Positions 7,799-17,868 of a stretch of 64,000 bases of DNA are shown here, in pieces. Position numbers and translations under genes: made by a program. Source of the stretch: Sphingobacterium sp. BN32 (lineage in GTDB: Bacteria > Bacteroidota > Bacteroidia > Sphingobacteriales > Sphingobacteriaceae). Every line of letters starts with the position of its first letter. Within the stretch, counting starts at the first letter, position 1. Location of the stretch: contig NZ_CP129963.1 of assembly GCF_030503615.1 (NCBI RefSeq), positions 1,674,001 to 1,738,000 of the forward strand. The letters are read 5' to 3'. The notes under the pieces were generated by a model. That model did no database searches, was not told the DNA's origin, and worked only from the letters and a program-made list of their open reading frames with translations.

Positions 7799-9913
7799 AT
7801 GAGCAACACACTGTTATTTCTGGAAGGTATCACCGGCGTCGTGCTTATCGCTGTAGGTGCTATCGTATTTATCATCTTTGCGTTCTTTGTAGTTCTAAGC
7901 ATGTTCTACAAGAAAATTCCGCAGGGCAAAGCAATTGTACGTTCAGGCGTTGGTGGGACAAAAGTAGCGTTTAACAAGGGGATGTATGTAATTCCAGTTT
8001 TCCATAAAATGGAGATTATGGATATCTCGGTTAAGAAAATTGAAATTAATCGTATGCAGGGCGATGGTTTGATCTGTAAGGACAATATCCGTGCAGACAT
8101 TAAAGTCGCATTCTTCGTACGCGTAAATAAGTCTGTTGATGACGTAATCAACGTGGCTCAGAATTTAGGTTGTGACCGCGCTTCTGATCCTGAAACCTTA
8201 AAGAGTATTTTCGAGGCAAAGTTTTCTGAAGCCTTGAAGACTGTAGGTAAGAAATTCGATTTCACCGAGTTGTATGAAGCGCGTCGTGAATTCCGCGATG
8301 AAATCCTAAACATCATCGGAACAGATTTGAACGGTTATATTTTAGATGACTGTGCGATCGACTACCTAGAGCAGACGGAACTTAAGTTCCTTAGCACCGA
8401 GAATATCTTGGATTCGGAGGGTATCAAAAAGATCACGGAACTGACGGCGAAGCAAAATATGAATGCTAACCTCATTCGTCGTGAAGAAGAGAAGGTAATT
8501 AAAAAGCAGAACGTGGAAGCTCGGGAGGCCATATTGGAGCTGGAGCGACAATTGGCGGAGAAGGAGGAAAGACAGCGCCGTGAAGTCGATAATATTAAAG
8601 CGCGCGAAGAGGCTGAGATTGTAAAAGTCCGTGAGGAAGAACGCTTAAAATCTGAAACTGTTCGTATCTCAACGGAAGAATCATTAGCAATTCAGGAGGA
8701 AAATAAGCTTCGTCAGATTATTATCGCTGAGAAGAGCAAACTTCGCACGGACGCTGTAGAAACCGAACGTGTAGAAAAAGATAGAGCATTAGAAGCAACG
8801 GAGCGCGAGCGAATTGTCGCTTTAGCACAGATAGATAAACAACGTTCTATCGAATCGGAGCAAAAAAGTATTCAGGGCGTAATCAAAGAGCGCGTTCAAT
8901 TAGAAAAAGGAGTTATTGAAGAGCAACAGGCTGTTCGTGATATTGAAGTATTCCGTGAGGTTGAGCGTAAGAAGCAGGCTGGCGTAATTGCTGCGTCTCA
9001 AGAAGCAGAAGAGCGATTAATTGCTACGGTGAAAGCGGCGGAAGCGGCAAAGATTGCTGCAGAACAAGAGGCGGAGAAGAAAGTTATCGATGCGGAAGCG
9101 GCTCGCAAGATTGCTGAAAAGAAAGCGCAGGAGTTGTTGATTGAAGCCGAGGCGAAGAAAGAAGCATCGGCGAAAGAGGCGGAGGCTCGCAAGATTATTG
9201 CGGAGGCTCAGGCGAAAGAAGAAGCGGCCATTGGTCTATCGGAAGCGGAAGTAATGGTTGCGAAGGCAGAAGCGCAAGAGATTCAAGGTAGCAAGGAAGC
9301 GGCAGTCATTGAGAAAAAAGCTGAAGCTATGCGTAAAGAAGGTCTCGCAGAAGCAGAGGTTGTTCGTGAGAAAGCATTAGCAGAGGCTAAGGGTATCGAA
9401 GAAAAAGCGGCAGCCATGAAGCAATTAGATGGCGTTGGAAAAGAGCATGAGGAGTTCAAATTGCAGTTGCAGAAAGAGCGCGATATCGATTTGGCGCATA
9501 TCAATATACAAAAGGATATTGCTACGGCTCAATCTGCTGTGTTGTCTGAGGCATTGAAATCTGCGAAGATTGATATCGTGGGCGGCGAGACGATGTTCTT
9601 TGAGAATATTGTCCGTCAGGTGTCTAACAGTAAAGGATTTGACCATTTAATCAATAATTCTACGCATGCAACGGCTATCAAGGATGCCTTATTAGGAGGT
9701 GATGGGAATGGCGATTTAGCGGCAAAGGTGAGAAGCCTGGCTGACAAATACGGTATTTCTTCAAACGATATCAAAAATTTAACGGTTTCTGCGGCATTGA
9801 TTAAACTACAGCAGGCCGCAACGGCTTCCGATGATGAAGAGGATACAGGATTTATCAATTCATTAATCGGTATGGCTAAAAACTTAGGATTGTCGAACAA
9901 GAAATTAGGATAG
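7799..9913 (+). CDS. Flotillin / YqiK-like SPFH-domain protein
   Basis: Membrane scaffold protein of 704 residues. One N-terminal hydrophobic segment (about 10-37) anchors it. The SPFH (band 7) domain covers about 45-230 and includes the conserved IPVFHKMEIMDISVKKIEI region. Then comes a very long coiled coil (about 230-580), rich in E, A, K and R, with many EAE and AEA repeats as in flotillin domains, and a less charged tail (about 590-704). Flotillins oligomerise into cage-like or microdomain structures. In the operon it lies between its NfeD-like partner and a giant AAA+ protein. The repetitive GAAGCG-rich DNA of the coiled coil makes spurious open frames on the other strand. Confidence 0.92.
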   Translation: MSNTLLFLEGITGVVLIAVGAIVFIIFAFFVVLSMFYKKIPQGKAIVRSGVGGTKVAFNKGMYVIPVFHKMEIMDISVKKIEINRMQGDGLICKDNIRADIKVAFFVRVNKSVDDVINVAQNLGCDRASDPETLKSIFEAKFSEALKTVGKKFDFTELYEARREFRDEILNIIGTDLNGYILDDCAIDYLEQTELKFLSTENILDSEGIKKITELTAKQNMNANLIRREEEKVIKKQNVEAREAILELERQLAEKEERQRREVDNIKAREEAEIVKVREEERLKSETVRISTEESLAIQEENKLRQIIIAEKSKLRTDAVETERVEKDRALEATERERIVALAQIDKQRSIESEQKSIQGVIKERVQLEKGVIEEQQAVRDIEVFREVERKKQAGVIAASQEAEERLIATVKAAEAAKIAAEQEAEKKVIDAEAARKIAEKKAQELLIEAEAKKEASAKEAEARKIIAEAQAKEEAAIGLSEAEVMVAKAEAQEIQGSKEAAVIEKKAEAMRKEGLAEAEVVREKALAEAKGIEEKAAAMKQLDGVGKEHEEFKLQLQKERDIDLAHINIQKDIATAQSAVLSEALKSAKIDIVGGETMFFENIVRQVSNSKGFDHLINNSTHATAIKDALLGGDGNGDLAAKVRSLADKYGISSNDIKNLTVSAALIKLQQAATASDDEEDTGFINSLIGMAKNLGLSNKKLG

Positions 9914-9942
9914 TATTTGTTTAAGAAGGAAAACGAATAAGG

Positions 9943-12900
9943 ATGACAGAAAATAAAGAGTCTTTAGACGCTGCAGCATACGATATCATTCAGAAGCGAT
10001 TACAGGCGCAAAAAGATGACTTAACGAAGCGTTTGCAAGAATTAAATACCGCCCGCAAGGAGGTATTTAATTCTACAAACTTCGTACTGAAAGCGAATCA
10101 GCGTATTACAACGGAGAATAGCTGTGTCGCTCGCGGAATTATTGCGTTGGATAATGTCTGCATATTTGGGTATAATGTGCATATCGGGCTCCGTACGGAG
10201 ATCAAATTAGAAGACGTATTTAGTATTTTCTTATACGAAGAGGGGCAATTCATTCCCCAGTCTTTGGATTTGATTAAAGACCCGAACTTCATTACGGATT
10301 ATCAGAATCTTTATAAATATTACCGCGATTCTATCTTTTCGAAATTCCGTAGAACGGAGACTTACTTGTATATGATCTTTCAAACAAGTAAGAATCCGGA
10401 CGATTTGAAAGCCTTTAAATGGTTGATCAAAGATGGGAAGCTACATTATGAAAACGACAGGAGCATTCATGAGGTAAAAACGCCTGCCCAATTTGAATTT
10501 GAATGGACTAAAACAGGACTTGAGGATAGACGCTTAGGGAAATTTCCGCATATCTCAATCTTAGACAAAGTGTTTATTGAGGCCCTACATGGCGATATTA
10601 CTTTTAAGATTGAGAATAACACAGATTCTGGGCAAGGTATCTATTCAGAAAAAGTTGCCAATACGGATCAGCAACTGGATGATGCTGAATATTACTACGC
10701 CGATTTGGGGAACTTAATTGCCATACGGATAAAACCGTATCAGGAGGAGTTTAGGGCATATATCTTCAATCAACGAACGAAGGAAGTTGTTAATCTGAAG
10801 TCCTTGAATGAATCGGCGGTCCTTCTTCCAGACAATCAGGGTGTTATTTTCTCAAACGGATATTACCTCCAGAATGGAACTTCGAAGATATTTGACAATG
10901 CGCTTTCCAATGTAACGTTTCTGAAGAAATTGCAGTCACCAAATGGCGAAGACTACCTTTATGTCTATACGCATGCAGCTTCGAATACCTATATCCTGAT
11001 GTCTTATAACATCATTCAGCAGACGGTTGAAACGCCTATCATTTGTAATGGCTTTACGATATTTAAGAATGGTAATCTCATATATTTCAGAACGGAGGCA
11101 GAGGCGACGCGCCATCACCAAGTCCAGATTTGGGATACGCCTTATATGGCTGTTTTGAAGGAAAATGAGGAACGAAAGGATGACCCGCTGTTTAAGGTCG
11201 GGAATAAGCAGATTGTGCAGGCGATGGCTGAAGCACAGGAAATTATACAATTGATAGGGAAGGAGGATAGCTACGAAGGGCTATATGAGGATATTCTCCA
11301 AAAATCTAGAGCCTTACAGGACAGCTACTTCTGGATCAATGATACCTCGTTAAAAGCATTAGGCGCGCCACTGTCCCAGATTGAACAGATCGCCAATACA
11401 GCGATAGATGAGTTCGTAAAAGTTCAGGCGCAGCGAAAGCATGCTGTCGAGTTGTTAGAAGCGAGCCGAAAGCATCTCACGGAACTTGAATTTAGCATAA
11501 ACAGTACAGTTGTAGAACATCTGGACCAACTAGTTCATCAATTATCGGACACGCGAAGACTACAAGGTGAGCTAATTGACATTAAGAATGTTCGATACAT
11601 CGATATTGAACAAGTCGATAATTTGCTTCTAAAAATTGAGGAGATCAATAAGGATCTGTCTGAGAAAACAGTAAATTATTTACTTCAAGATGATGCCCTT
11701 AAAGTATATGAAGAGAAGGTTGTCGACCAAAAAAATCATGTTGAAGCGATCGAGAAGGTTTTCGATGCCAAACCGATCGAAGAGAAAATTGTAGAGATAT
11801 CTTCAGAGCTTGAGCTTTTGATTGATATATTGAATAGCTTAAAAATTAGTGATGCGACTCAGACGACGAAGATCGTTGAGAAAATATCGTTGATATTTGC
11901 TTCGTTGAATGAGATCAGAGCACAATTGACTCGTAAAATATCCTCACTGAAAAGCACAGAGGCGGTTGCAGAGTTCTCTGCGCAGTTGACTCTTCTGGAA
12001 CAGTCTGTTGCTAATTATTTAGAACTCTCGACAACTGAGCTTAAAGTTGATGAGTATTATACGAAAATAATCGTACAACTCGAAGAGCTAGAAAGTAAGT
12101 TTTCTGAGTTCGATGAGTTTGTGCTGAAGATCGCTGATAAGCGTGACGAGGTAATCAAGGCTTTCAATTCTCGTCGAGAACAGCTAGTTGAGCAGGTTAA
12201 CAAACGCAGTTCCTCGTTAGAACAGATCGGACTTCGGGTTTTAAAGAATATCGAGAATAAGTCCAAGACATTTAACTCGCGAGAGGATATACAAAGCTTT
12301 TATGCTTCTGATTTAATGATCGACAAGATTCGGCAGCTCGTTGCTGAGTTGAAGGATCTTTCAGACGTTTCCAAAGCAGAGAATCTGGAGAATCTCTTGA
12401 AGAAATCGCAAGAGGACGCGCTAAGAATCCTGCGAGATAAATCGGAACTTTATGTTGATGGCGACAATATTATTGCTCTAGGTAAGCATAAGTTTACGGT
12501 GAATAAGCAACCGCTGAGTCTTACACTTATTCGCCGAAATAATGAGTTATACTATCATCTGACGGGTACTAGTTTCTTTCAGAAAGTTAAGAATTCGGAG
12601 ATATTAGCATATCAGGACATTTGGGAACAAGAACTGGTATCTGAAAATAATGAGGTTTATCGCGCCGAATATTTGGCGTATCAAACCTTACTAGCCTCTC
12701 GTGGACAGTCGAATTTCCATGCAGAACACTTTATTAATCAGCGCGTAGAGCAGAATTACAGCGAAAATTATATTAAGGGAGTTCACAACGTTGATGCATT
12801 AGCGATTTATAATGCGCTTGCAGCGATTGACAACAAGCTTGATTTGTTGCGATTTGATTCCCAGACGAGGGCGATTGCGCAGTTGTTTTGGCATGAATTG

Positions 12901-14766
12901 GATGACGACACGCGGGATAAGTTAGCAGCTTTAATTCAGGCAACGGCTGCTGTCATGCGTACATTCCCGAATTCCAAAAGGAGCGAGGAAGTCACGAAGC
13001 AAATAAGCAAAACCTTTCTTCAATGGCCTTTGTCATTGCATCTTGAAGGAATATCAGCAAAAAATATTGCCGACTATATCTTCCAAACCTTTGCGAAGTA
13101 TAAGCGATTTACGCTGAGTGAAACTGCCGATCATTTTCGTCAGGAGTTCTTAAGATTACTTGAGCATAAGAAAGTTTTGAAAGAGTATGAACAGGATATC
13201 AATCAGGAACGTTTTAAAAATGAAGATCGTTATTTATTGATAACGAATTGGTTATATGGCTTCATAGAGCAAGAGGATAAAGCAGAAGATTATGGCAGAC
13301 ATATCGAAGAAACAGCTGCAGCATTACTTTTTCCGAAGGATGAGTATGAGTTGATTTTCGCAAATGATCGACTCGTAGTTGACGACTTAAAAGGTAACCA
13401 CCCCAGTATTTCTGCGGGGCACATCGATATACAATATCATTCTTTTATTGCGAAGTTATCAGATTTTACGGAGAATAAAATTCCTCGTTTCCAGGCCTTT
13501 AGTAGACTAAAAGAAGAACTTAACAAAAACTACGCAAAAGAGTTAAAAATCAATGAATTAGAACCTAAAGTATTGACTTCTTTTGTTAGAAATAAGTTGA
13601 TCAATGAAGTTTATTTTCCGTTGATTGGCAATAATTTAGCAAAACAGATAGGGGAGGCCGGAGATAACAAGAGGACGGCACGAATGGGGATGTTGTTGTT
13701 GATTTCTCCTCCAGGATATGGGAAGACAACCTTGATGGAATACTTGGCAAAAACCATTGGATTCCACTTTGTCAAAATCAACGGTCCAACTATTGGTCAT
13801 TCGATTACATCAATAGATCCATCGGAAGCTAAAACTTCTGGAGAACGCGAAGAATTGAAAAAGATCAACCTGGCATTTGAAATGTCAGATAATGTGATGC
13901 TTTATCTAGATGATATACAGCATTTGAATGCTGAATTCTTGCAAAAGTTTATTTCTTTGGCAGATGGTCAGCGGAAAATAGACGGTATATTTGATGGCGA
14001 AAGTAAAACATATGATCTTAGAGGAAAGCGTTTCTGTGTAATTATGGCGGGAAATCCATATACGGAAAGCGGTTCTAAATTTAAGATCCCGGACATGTTA
14101 ACCAATCGAGCTGATGTCTATAATCTAGGGGATGTGATAGGAGATACTGAACATCTTTTCAACCTGAGCTTGATCGAGAATGCGGCTATAGAAAATGTAC
14201 ATCTGGAGAAGATTGCGAGCAAATCATTCAATGACTTCTATGCGCTGATTGACTATGTAACAACCGGAACCGATCAACTGCCAACGCTTGAAGGGAATTA
14301 TCAAAAGCAAGAAATCGACGACTGTATTGCAGTATTAAAGCACATTCTTAAGATTAGAAACATCGTCGTAAAGGTTAATGAGAATTACATACAGAGTGCT
14401 GCTATACAGGATAATTATCGTACAGAGCCTGCATTTAAACTTCAAGGTTCATATCGAAATATGAACAAGCTTGTTGCGCAAGTTGTACCGATGATGAACG
14501 AAAAAGAAATCCAACAGCTGATTTTATTGCATTATGAGAATGAGTCTCAAACTTTGACAGCTGATACCGAAAGTAATATGCTGAAGCTAAAGGAACTCGC
14601 AGGATTAATGTCTGATCAAGAGAAAGCACGTTGGGAGGAAATTAAGACAATATTCAGAAAGAATAACAAACATAACGGCTTAGCGAAAGATGATATGATG
14701 TTTGCACAGCTGTTAGAATTCAATGAAAACCTTGAAGGAATAATCAAAGCTATTCGTGGGAATTGA
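9943..14766 (+). CDS. Giant AAA+ ATPase of the 'DNA repair ATPase' type, last gene of the operon
   Basis: 1607-residue cytoplasmic protein. Residues about 1-450 start with a short coiled coil and then many alternating beta-strands that look like a propeller or sandwich. Residues about 480-840 are a long heptad-rich coiled coil, and about 850-1200 a mixed region. The AAA+ domain follows: Walker A SPPGYGKT at 1255-1262, Walker B LDD with D1323 and D1324, and a sensor-like MAGNP near 1367. Close relatives are annotated as DNA repair ATPases, but I see no nuclease or DNA-binding motif. With PspA and flotillin as neighbours, a machine that remodels membrane-bound assemblies is at least as likely. 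Confidence 0.82.
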   Translation: MTENKESLDAAAYDIIQKRLQAQKDDLTKRLQELNTARKEVFNSTNFVLKANQRITTENSCVARGIIALDNVCIFGYNVHIGLRTEIKLEDVFSIFLYEEGQFIPQSLDLIKDPNFITDYQNLYKYYRDSIFSKFRRTETYLYMIFQTSKNPDDLKAFKWLIKDGKLHYENDRSIHEVKTPAQFEFEWTKTGLEDRRLGKFPHISILDKVFIEALHGDITFKIENNTDSGQGIYSEKVANTDQQLDDAEYYYADLGNLIAIRIKPYQEEFRAYIFNQRTKEVVNLKSLNESAVLLPDNQGVIFSNGYYLQNGTSKIFDNALSNVTFLKKLQSPNGEDYLYVYTHAASNTYILMSYNIIQQTVETPIICNGFTIFKNGNLIYFRTEAEATRHHQVQIWDTPYMAVLKENEERKDDPLFKVGNKQIVQAMAEAQEIIQLIGKEDSYEGLYEDILQKSRALQDSYFWINDTSLKALGAPLSQIEQIANTAIDEFVKVQAQRKHAVELLEASRKHLTELEFSINSTVVEHLDQLVHQLSDTRRLQGELIDIKNVRYIDIEQVDNLLLKIEEINKDLSEKTVNYLLQDDALKVYEEKVVDQKNHVEAIEKVFDAKPIEEKIVEISSELELLIDILNSLKISDATQTTKIVEKISLIFASLNEIRAQLTRKISSLKSTEAVAEFSAQLTLLEQSVANYLELSTTELKVDEYYTKIIVQLEELESKFSEFDEFVLKIADKRDEVIKAFNSRREQLVEQVNKRSSSLEQIGLRVLKNIENKSKTFNSREDIQSFYASDLMIDKIRQLVAELKDLSDVSKAENLENLLKKSQEDALRILRDKSELYVDGDNIIALGKHKFTVNKQPLSLTLIRRNNELYYHLTGTSFFQKVKNSEILAYQDIWEQELVSENNEVYRAEYLAYQTLLASRGQSNFHAEHFINQRVEQNYSENYIKGVHNVDALAIYNALAAIDNKLDLLRFDSQTRAIAQLFWHELDDDTRDKLAALIQATAAVMRTFPNSKRSEEVTKQISKTFLQWPLSLHLEGISAKNIADYIFQTFAKYKRFTLSETADHFRQEFLRLLEHKKVLKEYEQDINQERFKNEDRYLLITNWLYGFIEQEDKAEDYGRHIEETAAALLFPKDEYELIFANDRLVVDDLKGNHPSISAGHIDIQYHSFIAKLSDFTENKIPRFQAFSRLKEELNKNYAKELKINELEPKVLTSFVRNKLINEVYFPLIGNNLAKQIGEAGDNKRTARMGMLLLISPPGYGKTTLMEYLAKTIGFHFVKINGPTIGHSITSIDPSEAKTSGEREELKKINLAFEMSDNVMLYLDDIQHLNAEFLQKFISLADGQRKIDGIFDGESKTYDLRGKRFCVIMAGNPYTESGSKFKIPDMLTNRADVYNLGDVIGDTEHLFNLSLIENAAIENVHLEKIASKSFNDFYALIDYVTTGTDQLPTLEGNYQKQEIDDCIAVLKHILKIRNIVVKVNENYIQSAAIQDNYRTEPAFKLQGSYRNMNKLVAQVVPMMNEKEIQQLILLHYENESQTLTADTESNMLKLKELAGLMSDQEKARWEEIKTIFRKNNKHNGLAKDDMMFAQLLEFNENLEGIIKAIRGN

Positions 14767-14782
14767 TTATTAAGAACATCTG

Positions 14783-14807
14783 GGCAGTACGTTAAAATTG
14801 TGCTGCC
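14783..14807 (+). terminator. Hairpin after the PspA-flotillin operon
   Basis: Stem GGCAGTAC / GTGCTGCC (8 bp, one G-T pair) with a 9-base loop. The following run is only weakly T-rich (TAGATTTCATAATTT), so termination efficiency is uncertain. The rest of the gap to cysN (to 15003) is AT-rich with nothing else recognised. Confidence 0.5.
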
Positions 14808-15003
14808 TAGATTTCATAATTTGTTAAAATGTATTCTAATTTAATCTGCTTAAGAACACGTAAGTTTATAGTGTAAAACGACAATATAAACCTGCATATC
14901 GCTAAATAGCCTGTTTGGATTTTTTATTTATTATTGTATCATAATTTATATTATGTTAAATAATGCTATGCAAGGAACCTTTCTGTAAAGCCCCCTGCTA
15001 TAT

Positions 15004-16245
15004 TTATGCAGATTGTATTATTGCTGCAGCAACAGTGATATTAGTTCTTGGATCGATTATAATCGCTCGAGCATTCTCCGGAAAATCTTCTTGTCTATCA
15101 AATACAATATCCTCGGCAGATCTTATCTGCACTCGTCCGATATCGTTCAAACGAATTGACTCATTATAAATCTGATCTTGCGTATGCACGTCGTATTTAA
15201 ATAAAATCTCCGGAATTTTAATTTTAGTCACTTTTGCGTGGGTTTGCAACAAATAAACCTGATTGGTATCCAGCTCTTTGTTTTCAAACCATGAGATATT
15301 TGCTTCCACGTTTCTCTCTGTTAAAGATGGATTAGACGCACTGACAATCATATCACCACGGGAAATATCAACGTCATCGGTTAGATGAATGATTACTGAA
15401 GCACCATTTTGCGCTTCATCAAGCTTTTCCTCGTTAAATTCGATTGCAGCGACTCTAGAGCGACTCCCACTGGGCAGAATAATCACCTCCTCTCCTGTTT
15501 TCAGCCCCTCTCCTAAGACTCTGCCGGCATACCCCCTATAGTCATGTAAATCAGCACTTTGTGGACGAACTACCCACTGTACTGGGAATCTCCAACCTTT
15601 ACTTTCTTGAGTCTCTATATTAACTTCTTCTAGATATTCAAGTAATGAAGGTCCTGTATACCAGTTCATTCTAGTCGAACGATTTACGATATTATCACCT
15701 TTCAACGCGGATACCGGGATAAAGTCAACATCGTCTAATTTCAATTTCGCTGCGAGTTGCAAATAATCATTCTTGATATTTTCATAGACTGCGAGCTCAT
15801 AATCCATCATGTCCATCTTATTCACACAAACGAGAACTTTCTTTAAGCCCAGTAGCTTCGCTAAGAAGGAATGTCTTTTTGTTTGCTCGATTACTCCTTT
15901 TCTAGCGTCAATAAGAATGATGATGAGATCCGAATTACTAGCGCCGGTAACCATATTTCGTGTATACTGTATATGTCCAGGAGCATCGGCGATAATGAAC
16001 TTACGCTTCTCTGTTTGGAAGTATTTATAGGCGACATCGATCGTGATACCTTGTTCGCGTTCTGCTTTTAGGCCATCTGTTAGGATTGCCAAATCGACCG
16101 TTCCGTCGTCGTTTTTGCGATTTGCTTTCTGTATTGCCTCCAACTGATCGTCTAAAATTGAATTGGTATCATATAATAGCCGGCCGATTAGCGTGCTTTT
16201 TCCGTCGTCTACAGAGCCTGCGGTAATAAATTTTATTATGTTCAT
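15004..16245 (-). CDS. cysN: Sulfate adenylyltransferase subunit 1 (GTPase subunit)
   Basis: Regulatory GTPase of ATP sulfurylase; GTP hydrolysis drives formation of adenosine 5'-phosphosulfate from ATP and sulfate in the cytoplasm. The 413 residues have an EF-Tu-like layout. P-loop GSVDDGKST lies near 9-17, the G3 motif DAPGH near 88, and NKMD near 143, followed by two beta-barrel domains. The start used is the ATG at 16245; a longer frame overlaps cysD and adds 42 residues not typical of the family. No APS kinase (CysC) domain is fused, which fits the APS-reducing pathway of this operon. It is the last gene of the sulfate assimilation operon. Confidence 0.95.
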   Translation of the reverse strand: MNIIKFITAGSVDDGKSTLIGRLLYDTNSILDDQLEAIQKANRKNDDGTVDLAILTDGLKAEREQGITIDVAYKYFQTEKRKFIIADAPGHIQYTRNMVTGASNSDLIIILIDARKGVIEQTKRHSFLAKLLGLKKVLVCVNKMDMMDYELAVYENIKNDYLQLAAKLKLDDVDFIPVSALKGDNIVNRSTRMNWYTGPSLLEYLEEVNIETQESKGWRFPVQWVVRPQSADLHDYRGYAGRVLGEGLKTGEEVIILPSGSRSRVAAIEFNEEKLDEAQNGASVIIHLTDDVDISRGDMIVSASNPSLTERNVEANISWFENKELDTNQVYLLQTHAKVTKIKIPEILFKYDVHTQDQIYNESIRLNDIGRVQIRSAEDIVFDRQEDFPENARAIIIDPRTNITVAAAIIQSA

Positions 16246-16267
16246 CTGTTGTTTCCCGTTTAATTGA

Positions 16268-17158
16268 TTAAAAATAGCCTTGTTTCTTGCGTTCCTCCAT
16301 TGCTGCTTCCGATACCTTATCATCCATACGAGCACCGCGCTCGCTGACCGTTGAAGCCTTAATCTCCGCAATAATATCGTCTAGTTCCACTGCGATAGAA
16401 TCTACTGCAGCAGTACAAGTCATATCTCCTACCGTTCTAAATCTCACTGACTTATGCTCGACGATATCTTGGTCATCAATCTGCAGAACAGGGTCTGCGG
16501 CCATCCATTGTCCATTCCGGAGAACGACGTCACGCTCATGGCTAAAGTAAATTGATGGCAAGGCAATCTGCTCGCGTTTGATGTAATTCCAAACGTCTAG
16601 TTCAGTCCAATTGGAAATTGGGAATACCCGGACATTCTCACCGCGTTGAATCTTGCCGTTAAAAATGTTCCAAAGCTCAGGGCGCTGCCTTTTTGGATCC
16701 CATTGTCCGAACTCATCCCGCACCGAAAAAATACGCTCCTTTGCTCTTGCTTTTTCTTCGTCGCGACGCGCTCCTCCAATACAAGCATCAAAACCATATT
16801 GTTCAATTGTATCTAATAATGTCACGGTCTGCAATGCATTACGGCTCGCGTTCTTACCACGTTGCTCAACAACCTTTCCAGCATCAATACTATCCTGAAC
16901 ATGTCCTACGATTAGTTTTTCTCCGATTTGTTCCACCAACCAATCTCTAAACTCGATGGTTTCCGGAAAATTATGGCCGGTATCAATATGTACTAGTGGA
17001 AAAGGAAATTTCCCCGGTCTAAATGCTTTCTTAGCTAGGTGAACCAGCGTTATTGAGTCTTTCCCACCTGAGAATAACAATGCCGGTTTTTCAAACTGTC
17101 CAGCAACCTCACGCAATATATAAATGGCTTCCGCCTCCAAATGATCTAGGTAATCCAT
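16268..17158 (-). CDS. cysD: Sulfate adenylyltransferase subunit 2 (catalytic)
   Basis: Catalytic subunit of ATP sulfurylase, working with CysN encoded 22 bp downstream. 296 residues, near the usual 300. The PP-loop SGGKDS at 30-35 is the ATP pyrophosphatase signature. HIDTGHNFPETIEFRD and the C-terminal DDKVSEAAMEERKKQGYF are typical of CysD. The pair activates sulfate for the APS reductase encoded 11 bp upstream. Confidence 0.96.
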   Translation of the reverse strand: MDYLDHLEAEAIYILREVAGQFEKPALLFSGGKDSITLVHLAKKAFRPGKFPFPLVHIDTGHNFPETIEFRDWLVEQIGEKLIVGHVQDSIDAGKVVEQRGKNASRNALQTVTLLDTIEQYGFDACIGGARRDEEKARAKERIFSVRDEFGQWDPKRQRPELWNIFNGKIQRGENVRVFPISNWTELDVWNYIKREQIALPSIYFSHERDVVLRNGQWMAADPVLQIDDQDIVEHKSVRFRTVGDMTCTAAVDSIAVELDDIIAEIKASTVSERGARMDDKVSEAAMEERKKQGYF

Positions 17159-17169
17159 ATGTTAATCTA

Positions 17170-17868
17170 TTATTTACTTGTAACATGTAATCCACACTCT
17201 TTCTTGCTTTTATCTTCCCACCACCAACGTCCCGCTCGGAAGTCTTCTCCTGCTGCAATCGCCCTGGTGCAAGGCTGACAACCAATGCTTGGGAAGCCTT
17301 TATCATGCAAAGGGTTATAAGGAACGAAATTGACCTTTAAAAAGGTCTCGACCATAGCTAAGGTCCAGTTGAACAATGGATGAATCTTGATGATTTGATT
17401 ACCCTCATCCCATTCGATAAATTCCATGAGATCCCGGTTTTCCGACTGTTCTGCGCGAATACCGGTAATCCAAATCTTATAGCCCTTAATCGCTCGCTTA
17501 AGCGGCTCAATCTTCCGTATAAAGCAACATTCTTTACGATTCTCCGTCGATTCATAAAAGCTAGAAGGCCCTTTCGTGCTGATCAAATCTTCTACAGCAT
17601 CGGTCTTCGGATAGTAAGCCTTTATGGGAAGCTTGTAGATATCCAACGTTCTATTCCAGACATAATAGGTTTCGGGAAATAAACGACCTGTGTCGAGGGT
17701 AAAAACACGTGTTTTAGCATTTATCTCTGATAATAAGTGCGTAATAACCTGATCCTCTATCCCAAACGATGTCGAGAAGATAGCCTCTTCTCCGAAATGC
17801 GCATTGATATAGGTCAGAATTTCCTGAGCATCCAATCCCCTTAATTCGTTCTTTAATTGTTCTATCAT
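17170..17868 (-). CDS. cysH: Assimilatory APS reductase (CysH family, 4Fe-4S type)
   Basis: Reduces adenylylated sulfate to sulfite. 232 residues of the PAPS-reductase fold. Cys114-Cys115 and C197-x2-C200 are the four ligands of the [4Fe-4S] cluster that marks APS-using enzymes, and the catalytic cysteine is in ECGLH at 224-228. The lack of an APS kinase gene or fusion in the operon agrees with APS as substrate. Its first codons overlap the end of the upstream siroheme gene by 4 bp, indicating translational coupling. Confidence 0.93.
   Translation of the reverse strand: MIEQLKNELRGLDAQEILTYINAHFGEEAIFSTSFGIEDQVITHLLSEINAKTRVFTLDTGRLFPETYYVWNRTLDIYKLPIKAYYPKTDAVEDLISTKGPSSFYESTENRKECCFIRKIEPLKRAIKGYKIWITGIRAEQSENRDLMEFIEWDEGNQIIKIHPLFNWTLAMVETFLKVNFVPYNPLHDKGFPSIGCQPCTRAIAAGEDFRAGRWWWEDKSKKECGLHVTSK

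Noticed and set aside
8998-9646. Minus-strand frames inside the flotillin gene
   Set aside because: They mirror the Glu/Ala/Lys-rich coiled coil, giving Ser/Ala/Phe-rich translations without independent support.
16246-16371. N-terminal extension of cysN by 42 residues
   Set aside because: It overlaps the cysD coding end, and the sequence is basic with no family match. The GTPase domain begins properly at the ATG at 16245.
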